A stretch of DNA of 64,000 nucleotides from Agromyces kandeliae (GTDB lineage: Bacteria; Actinomycetota; Actinomycetes; Actinomycetales; Microbacteriaceae). The translations under genes were made by a program, and so were the position numbers. Positions within the stretch are counted from its first letter, which is position 1. Each line of letters begins with the position of its first letter. Shown here piece by piece: positions 58,737 through 64,000 of the stretch. The stretch lies in assembly GCF_009674665.1 (NCBI RefSeq), contig NZ_WKJD01000012.1, forward strand, positions 186,001 to 250,000, in the 5' to 3' direction. The notes under the pieces were generated by a model. That model was not told where the DNA came from and ran no database searches. It saw nothing but the letters and a program-made list of their open reading frames with translations.

Positions 58737-60224
58737 TCACTCCGTGTCGGCGGCCACCAACCGGCCGGACGCGACGGCGCGCGCGAACGCGTCGTAGTCG
58801 CGCTCGTTCTGGTCCGCGTAGTCGGCGGCGAACGCGGCGATCGCGACGTCGAAGCGGTCGGACCCGCCGAGGTACGCCGCGATCGCGACCCGGTCGCCCG
58901 CGCGGGCGTGGGCCCGGGCCAACGTGGCACCGCACATCTGCGCGTACAGGAGGCCCGCCTTCGGCGTCATGAGCTCGACGTCCGCCGCGCCCTTGCCGTC
59001 GGCGAGCTGACGGAGGTAGAAGTCCCGTCGCACCCCGTCGATGCCCGTGACGCGCTGCCACCCCAGGAAGAGGTCGCTCGCGGCCTGCATCAGGCGCTGG
59101 CCCCGCACCACTCGCTCGCCGTGGTTCTCGTACGGACTCGGCGGCAGGAAGCGCTCGAGCACCGACGGCTGCGCCTCCTTCGCCTGCAGCATGAGCGGGT
59201 CGCGGTCGTCGCGACCGCGCATCAGGATGACCCAGGCCCGCGTGCCGACGCTGCCGACGCCGACGACCTTGCGCGCCATGTGCACGTAGTCGAACTCGGC
59301 GATGGGGTGGCGCTCGAGCGGCAGGGTCGTCCGGTAGTCCTGCAGCAGGCTCCGCATGATGCGCTCCTCGTCGGCGCGCGACATCTCGTCCGCCACGAGC
59401 TCCTCGATCGGCACGATGAGCGGCGGATCGGCGGCGATGCGCATCACGCCGCCCTCGCTCCGGACGAGCTTGGTGAACGCACGGACGCTGTCCCGGCGAC
59501 GCGCCTTGGCGAGCGTCGCCTCGCTCCGCTTCAGCTGCTTCCGGCCGATCCGGCTCGCCGCTCGCTCGCGCTCGAACCACTCGCGCAGCGCAGCGGCGTC
59601 GAGGTGGTCGTACCACGCGTCCAGCACGCGGGCCTTCGCCGCCAGGCGCATCTGCTCGCGATAGGCCGCCACGCAGGTCAGGACGATCCGCCGCCGGTCG
59701 TGGTCGTCGAAGCCGCGGTAGCGTGCCGCGATCTCGAAGCTCGCCGCGAGGCGCTTGACGTCCCATTCCCACGGGCCCGGCAGCGTCTCGTCGAAGTCGT
59801 TCACGTCGAAGACCTGGTCCCGTTCGGGCGACGAGAACAGCCCGAAGTTCGACAGGTGGGCGTCGCCGCAGATCTGCGCGACGATCCCCGAGGCCGGAGT
59901 GCCCGAGAGGTCGGACGCCATGATGAGCGCCGCCCCGCGGTAGAAGGTGAACGGCGACACGAGCATGCGCGCGTAGCGGATGGGCACGAGCTCCGGGACG
60001 CGCGTCGTCGCCTGTTCCTCGAGCAGCGACACCGGGTCGGGCCGGTCCGCGGGCGGCGACCAGCCGGCGTGCGATCGGCGCGGGGCGTTCACGCGGGCTG
60101 CGCGCCCCGCTGCGGCGCGCCCCGCGAAGTCGTGTCGCGGCGCCGGGTCGGGGATGCCGGACGAGGCGGGCCGCGGCGCGGCCTCCGATGCGGTGGGGCG
60201 GGCGTCGAACGCGGGTGCGGTCAT
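58737..60224 (-). CDS. DUF2252 family protein
   Basis: 495-aa cytoplasmic protein of a family of unknown function with a protein-kinase-like fold. Seen: RYARMLVSPFTFYRGAALIMASDL, CGDAHLSNFGLFSSPERDQVFDVNDFDETLPGPWEWDVKRLAAS (the family hallmark, near residue 118), VVGVGSVGTRAWVILMRGRDDRDPLMLQAKEAQPSVLE, and DQNERDYDAFARAV at the C-terminus. The ATG overlaps the stop of the MFS gene (ATGA). It is the third gene of an operon with an MFS exporter and a class II amidotransferase. Function not known. Confidence 0.88.
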   Translation of the reverse strand: MTAPAFDARPTASEAAPRPASSGIPDPAPRHDFAGRAAAGRAARVNAPRRSHAGWSPPADRPDPVSLLEEQATTRVPELVPIRYARMLVSPFTFYRGAALIMASDLSGTPASGIVAQICGDAHLSNFGLFSSPERDQVFDVNDFDETLPGPWEWDVKRLAASFEIAARYRGFDDHDRRRIVLTCVAAYREQMRLAAKARVLDAWYDHLDAAALREWFERERAASRIGRKQLKRSEATLAKARRRDSVRAFTKLVRSEGGVMRIAADPPLIVPIEELVADEMSRADEERIMRSLLQDYRTTLPLERHPIAEFDYVHMARKVVGVGSVGTRAWVILMRGRDDRDPLMLQAKEAQPSVLERFLPPSPYENHGERVVRGQRLMQAASDLFLGWQRVTGIDGVRRDFYLRQLADGKGAADVELMTPKAGLLYAQMCGATLARAHARAGDRVAIAAYLGGSDRFDVAIAAFAADYADQNERDYDAFARAVASGRLVAADTE

Positions 60225-61951
60225 GGTCGTTCCTCGATCTCCTCGGGCACCTTCGCGTTCCGTCCGCCGCGCGATGGCGGCGCGCGCCCCTCGACCTCGT
60301 CGGGGATGCCGCGCGAGAGCAGCAGGGCCAGCAGCGCGATGGCGATCAGCCCGACGAACGCCACCTGGAGCGCCTGCAGCTGCGCGTCGCCGTACACGCG
60401 CGTCAGCTCGGCGGCGTCGTCGTCGGACAGGCCGGCGTCGGTGCCGATCTCGGCGACGGTCGACGCGGGCACGAGTTCGACGCCGTCGTCCGTGGCCTCG
60501 GCGACGGCGGTGCGCACGTCGCCGGGCAGGTCGCTCGAGGCGACCCCGCCCGCGAACGACGTCGCGAGCGCGCTGATCAGCATCGAGCCGATGAGCGCCG
60601 TCCCGAGCGACGAGCCGAGGTTCTGGAACACGCCCTGCATGCCGCCGACCTCGCTCGACTTCTCCGGGCCGACGCTCGACATGTTCACGTTGCCGAGCTG
60701 CGACGCCAGGAGGCCGAGTGCGGCACCCGCGATGAACATCCCGACGCTGAACGCCACCTGCCTGAGCTCCTGGTCGACCGACGCCAGCAGCAGCAGTCCG
60801 GCCGCCGCGAGCACGACCTGCCCGACGACGACGATGCGCTTGGGCGACCAGCGGGTGGACAGGCGCGTGCCCGCGAAGGAGAACAGGATCAGCGAGATCG
60901 ACAGCGGGAAGATGCGCAACCCGGTCTGCAGCGCGTCGAGCCCGAGCGTCATCTGCAGGTACACGGGGACCATGAAGAACAGGCCGGCGGTCACGGCGTA
61001 CTGCGCGCCGAGCGACGACAGCCCGCTCCGCAGGCGGGCGATGCGCAGGAGCGAGACGTCGAGGAACGGCTCCCGGCCCGAGTCGATGAGACGGCGCTGG
61101 CGCAGTGCGAACCAGGCGAGCAGCCCGACGCCGACCATGATCAGCCAGGCCGTGAGCGAGACCCCGAGCGGGGCGATCTCGACGCCGCCGATCTCCGGCG
61201 ACTGCAGCGGGATGATCCAGCCCCAGGTCTTGCTCTGCAGCATCCCGAGCACGACGGCGATGAGCCCGGCGGAGGAGAGCAGCACGCTGAGCACGTCGAT
61301 GCGGAGCCGCACCGGCTCGTGCCGGTCCGCGATCCGCCGCGCGAAGAGCACCACGACCGCCATGACGACGACCTCGCCGATGAAGACGTACCGCCACGAG
61401 GCGTAAGTCGTCAGGAATCCGCCGATGAGCGGTCCGGCGGCGACGGCCGCGCCCGATGCGGCGCCGATCATCGCGTACGCCGTCACGCGCCGTCGCCCCT
61501 CGTAGTTGTCCGCGATGAGCGCCGCGATCGCCGGGATGACGAGCACCGCGCCGACGCCCTCGACGACCGACCAGCCCGTGAAGAGGACGGCGATGTTCGG
61601 GCTCAGCGCGGTCGTGAGCGATCCGAGCGCGTAGATGATCGCGCCGATCACGAACGCGCGCAGCCGCCCCCACAGGTCGCCGAGCTTCGCGCCCACGAGC
61701 ATGAGCGCGGCCATCGTCAGCGTGTAGAAGGTGATCGCGGCCTGCATCGCGGAGACGGTCGTGTCGAGGTCCTCGACGACCTGGGAGATCGACACGTTCA
61801 TGACCGTGCTGTCGAGGACCATCACGAACTGCGCGGCGGAGAGCGCCGCGACGACGACCCACGAGGTCGGGGCCGGTGCACCCTCCGACGTCGCGCCCGC
61901 CGAAGCCGCAGTCGAGGCCGGAGGCTCAGGCTGCGCTTCGGAAGGGCTCAT
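60221..61951 (-). CDS. MFS drug exporter, DHA2 (EmrB/QacA) family
   Basis: 576-aa transporter with about 14 helices. Seen: SWVVVAALSAAQFVMVLDSTVMNVSISQVVEDLDTT (motif D1 of DHA2), VGAKLGDLWGRLRAFVIGAIIYALGSLTTAL (motif A), SVVEGVGAVLVIPAIAALI, and AAGPLIGGFLTTYASWRYVFI (motif C). The C-terminal hydrophilic region (SRGGRNAKVPEE) is long. The ATG overlaps the upstream amidotransferase gene by 26 bases, and its stop overlaps the DUF2252 start. Likely proton-driven efflux of an unknown compound. Confidence 0.92.
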   Translation of the reverse strand: MSPSEAQPEPPASTAASAGATSEGAPAPTSWVVVAALSAAQFVMVLDSTVMNVSISQVVEDLDTTVSAMQAAITFYTLTMAALMLVGAKLGDLWGRLRAFVIGAIIYALGSLTTALSPNIAVLFTGWSVVEGVGAVLVIPAIAALIADNYEGRRRVTAYAMIGAASGAAVAAGPLIGGFLTTYASWRYVFIGEVVVMAVVVLFARRIADRHEPVRLRIDVLSVLLSSAGLIAVVLGMLQSKTWGWIIPLQSPEIGGVEIAPLGVSLTAWLIMVGVGLLAWFALRQRRLIDSGREPFLDVSLLRIARLRSGLSSLGAQYAVTAGLFFMVPVYLQMTLGLDALQTGLRIFPLSISLILFSFAGTRLSTRWSPKRIVVVGQVVLAAAGLLLLASVDQELRQVAFSVGMFIAGAALGLLASQLGNVNMSSVGPEKSSEVGGMQGVFQNLGSSLGTALIGSMLISALATSFAGGVASSDLPGDVRTAVAEATDDGVELVPASTVAEIGTDAGLSDDDAAELTRVYGDAQLQALQVAFVGLIAIALLALLLSRGIPDEVEGRAPPSRGGRNAKVPEEIEERP

Positions 61952-62765
61952 GGTGGTATCCCTCTCGGTCGAGGATGGCGATGGTGGACTCCGGAACCTC
62001 GGTGAAGAGCCCCGGCAGGTCGTTGAGCGGCTCGGACACGACGACGTGGGCGTGCTCGCCGAACTGGCTCAGCCGCTCGGCATCCGGGTACATGCTTCGG
62101 ATGGTCGGGATGTCGGCCGAGTGGAAGAGCGTGCGCGACCGGCCCTGCGTGGAGTAGCGCAGCGCCCAGATCGTCGCGCCGTCGGCGACCGCGACCGTGC
62201 CCTGCATCGGGAACATGACGCCGTGGTCGCGGCCGACGCGTTCGACGAGGTCGACGGTGGCGCGCAGTGCCGCCACCGGATCGTCGGCGAGCCCGTTCGT
62301 GATCGCCAGGTGGAACAGCACCTCGGAGTCCGTGGTGCCCATCACGTGCGGGTACAGGGAGGGGTCGACGGCGAAGGTGAGCTCCCGCTTCACCTCCGCG
62401 AACTCCGAGAGGGACCCGTTGTGCATGAACAGCCAGTTCTCCCACTTGAACGGATGGCAGTTGGTGCGCTGGATCGGCGGCCCGGCCGCCGCGCGCACGT
62501 GGCTGAAGAACAGCGGGCTCTCGACGGCTCGCGCGAGCTCCCGGACGTTGTCGTCGTTCCACGCCGGCTCGATGCTGTGGAACGCCGCCGGGATGCTCCC
62601 CGCGACGGACCCGATCGGATACCACCCGATGCCGAAGCCGTCGCCGTTCACCGTCTCCGCGCCGAGCGGGGAGTCGAGCGACTGCGCGACGAGCGAGTGC
62701 GTGGCATCGAGCAGGACCGTCGAGGTCCTGAGCGGCTCACCCGAGTACGCCAGCCATCGGCACAT
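61926..62765 (-). CDS. Class II glutamine amidotransferase
   Basis: 279-aa N-terminal-nucleophile enzyme. Seen: MCRWLAYSGEPLRTSTVLLDATHSLVAQSLDSPLG with Cys2 as nucleophile, NGDGFGIGWYP, FFSHVRAAAGPPIQRTNCHPFKWENWLFMHNGSLSEF and GTTDSEVLFHLAI, the class II (GATase, EgtC/YafJ-like) motifs. The GGGGAGG site precedes the ATG. It starts the operon with the MFS exporter and DUF2252. EgtC in ergothioneine synthesis is shorter and sits with other egt genes, which are not seen here, so another substrate is likely. Confidence 0.88.
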   Translation of the reverse strand: MCRWLAYSGEPLRTSTVLLDATHSLVAQSLDSPLGAETVNGDGFGIGWYPIGSVAGSIPAAFHSIEPAWNDDNVRELARAVESPLFFSHVRAAAGPPIQRTNCHPFKWENWLFMHNGSLSEFAEVKRELTFAVDPSLYPHVMGTTDSEVLFHLAITNGLADDPVAALRATVDLVERVGRDHGVMFPMQGTVAVADGATIWALRYSTQGRSRTLFHSADIPTIRSMYPDAERLSQFGEHAHVVVSEPLNDLPGLFTEVPESTIAILDREGYHHEPFRSAA

Positions 62766-62848
62766 GCGAACGCCTCCCCCCTGCCGGAGCCCGCTGCCCG
62801 TCGGCGCCATTCTGGACCCGCGATCGTCCCGCCGCAGGGTCCAAGGTC

Positions 62849-64000
62849 TCATCCCTCGGCGTCGGCCGGGAGGGGGCAGGGCGCGGCATCCGTCATGCGC
62901 TGCGTCGCCTGCTCGAGGGACCATGGCAGCTCGACGAGCGGCCGGTCGCGCCCCTCGGCGGGCGACGCCTTGGAGGCGATCGAGGCGAGCGCGAACGCCG
63001 CCTCGCGGACGAGCGTCTCGCCGCCGGTCGAGTTGTTCAGCGCGAGCACGACCGTGAGGCCGGTCTCGGGATCCGTGAACATCGCGGAGAGCGCTCCGAT
63101 GGACTCGCCGGCGACCCCGCGCAGCGGCCCGAACTGCTGCGCGCCGATGCCCTGCGCCTGCCAGCCGGGCGCGTCGCCGCCGAACGGCGTGAGCGTCCAG
63201 ACGTCGCGCGCGGTCGCCTCCTGGAACATCGCGCCGGTCGCGAACGACTCGCTGATGGCCTTCGCGTCCGTGAGCGTCGTGCGCGCGCCGGAGGCGGTGC
63301 CGCCGATCGAGCTGGATCGCTTCGAGACGTCGACGATCGCGTCGCACGCCGGCTTGCCGTCGGCGTACGTCGCCGCGTAGCCGCCGAGTGCGTCGGCGTA
63401 CGACGTGTCGGAGGCCGCGGGGAGGTCGGTCCCCTCGAGCTCCAGCGGGTCGAGCACGTACTGCTCCGCGAGGTCCGACCAGGACCGTCCGGTGCGTTCC
63501 TCGAGCGCCGCGGTGAGGAGCAGGATGCCGGTGCGGGACTCGACCCAGGTCGTCCCCGGGTCACCCTTCCGACCGGCCGCGAGCCCGCTCGCGAGCAGCT
63601 CGTTCGCGGGCCAGATCCGCTCGGGGTTCTTGACGAAGTGCGCGCGGAGCGGCCCGTAGTAGTCGGCGATGCCCGAGCGATTGCGGCAGAGCTGCTCCAG
63701 GGTGATGCCCTCGAGGCCGGGGATGCCGTTCACCATCTCGGACACCCGGTCGTCGAGTTCGACGACGCCCGCGTCCACGAGTCGCAGCATCACCGCGCAG
63801 GTCAGCTCGCCCGTCCCGTCGGCGAGTTGGAACCGCGTCGCCGACGTCACCCGATCGGCACCGTCCGTGAGGTCGACCGTGCCCGTTCCCACGGTCCAGC
63901 TGCCCGCCCAGGGCGCCCAGACCCCGGCGACCGCACCGCTCGACCCGCTCAACCTGACGGCCTCGGCGAGGGTCGCGTCGAGCTGCTCGACCACCTCTGG
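62849..64000 (-). CDS. Beta-lactamase/DD-peptidase-fold protein, catalytic residues altered (5' end outside window)
   Basis: 383 codons up to the window edge; the frame is open at base 64000, so the start and any signal peptide lie beyond. It follows the class C / DD-peptidase fold: VTSATRFQLADGTGELTCAVMLRLVDAGVVELDDRVSEMV, ITLEQLCRNRSGIADYY, and WVESRTGILLLTAALEERTG. The expected SxxK (in FRIGSVTK-like sequence) is replaced by ADGTGE, and the YxN motif by VES, so the usual nucleophile and base are absent. Either a catalytically dead member or a divergent clan; probably extracytoplasmic. Confidence 0.75.
   Translation of the reverse strand, partial: PEVVEQLDATLAEAVRLSGSSGAVAGVWAPWAGSWTVGTGTVDLTDGADRVTSATRFQLADGTGELTCAVMLRLVDAGVVELDDRVSEMVNGIPGLEGITLEQLCRNRSGIADYYGPLRAHFVKNPERIWPANELLASGLAAGRKGDPGTTWVESRTGILLLTAALEERTGRSWSDLAEQYVLDPLELEGTDLPAASDTSYADALGGYAATYADGKPACDAIVDVSKRSSSIGGTASGARTTLTDAKAISESFATGAMFQEATARDVWTLTPFGGDAPGWQAQGIGAQQFGPLRGVAGESIGALSAMFTDPETGLTVVLALNNSTGGETLVREAAFALASIASKASPAEGRDRPLVELPWSLEQATQRMTDAAPCPLPADAEG

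Noticed and set aside
1..64000. CRISPR arrays, rRNA genes, phage genes and insertion sequences
   Set aside because: No regularly spaced direct repeats, no rRNA and no transposase or phage-structural protein were seen on either strand.

Overview
This is a 64 kb piece of a high-GC actinobacterial chromosome. The strong GCC/GCG/CTC/GTC codon bias, start codons placed directly after TANNNT boxes, Tat-secreted proteins, an FprA-type ferredoxin reductase, a fused Wzz/BY-kinase and a MetP/MetS transporter pair all fit Actinobacteria. Microbacteriaceae (Agromyces or Microbacterium-like) is my best guess, an inference that I could not test by alignment.

Layout. (1) 1-3.95 kb: the end of a sirohaem/cobalamin methyltransferase gene, a ferredoxin-NADP reductase, and a TetR repressor divergent from an alpha/beta hydrolase with twin operators between them. 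(2) About 4.0-35.5 kb: a large surface-polysaccharide locus. It holds some fourteen glycosyltransferases in several overlapping operons, a fused Wzz/BY tyrosine kinase with a small phosphatase, an O-antigen-polymerase/ligase-like membrane protein, an ABC exporter, two polysaccharide pyruvyl transferases, an FrhB-like iron-sulfur protein, and two near-identical Tat-exported proteins. Mixed into it is a group that recalls peptide-modification systems: an HPr-kinase-like protein with a C-terminal PqqD-like domain, a free PqqD protein, an NTP_transf_5 nucleotidyltransferase and a PP-loop ATPase. dcd and tRNA-Gly(CCC) are housekeeping genes at the right end of the locus. (3) 35.8-44 kb: redox and membrane genes, namely a thioredoxin-reductase-like flavoprotein with a divergent XRE-cupin regulator, a decapitated TetR gene, a yybP-ykoY-type (Mn2+) riboswitch in front of terC, an AI-2E family exporter, a potassium-channel-like protein and a Na+/H+ antiporter. 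(4) 44-47 kb: a likely persulfide/sulfur module with a CoA-disulfide-reductase/rhodanese fusion, two tiny cysteine-rich proteins, a CsoR/CstR-like double operator and an odd repeat region. (5) 47-53 kb: an ECF-like sigma factor with a membrane partner, an ABC1 (UbiB) kinase, a SHOCT protein, a Tat-exported multicopper oxidase and an SDR. (6) 53-64 kb: a SulP transporter, two overlapping PAP2 phosphatases, MetP/MetS, and an operon of class II amidotransferase, DHA2 MFS exporter and DUF2252 protein. The window ends inside a beta-lactamase-fold protein that appears to have lost its catalytic SxxK.

Genes within each module are tightly packed, with many 4-nt ATGA/GTGA overlaps. In the polysaccharide locus, sugars would be assembled by the cytoplasmic glycosyltransferases, capped with pyruvate ketals, exported and polymerised, with chain length set by the Wzz/kinase protein and its phosphatase. 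No Wzx-type flippase was seen, so the ABC exporter is the best export candidate in view.
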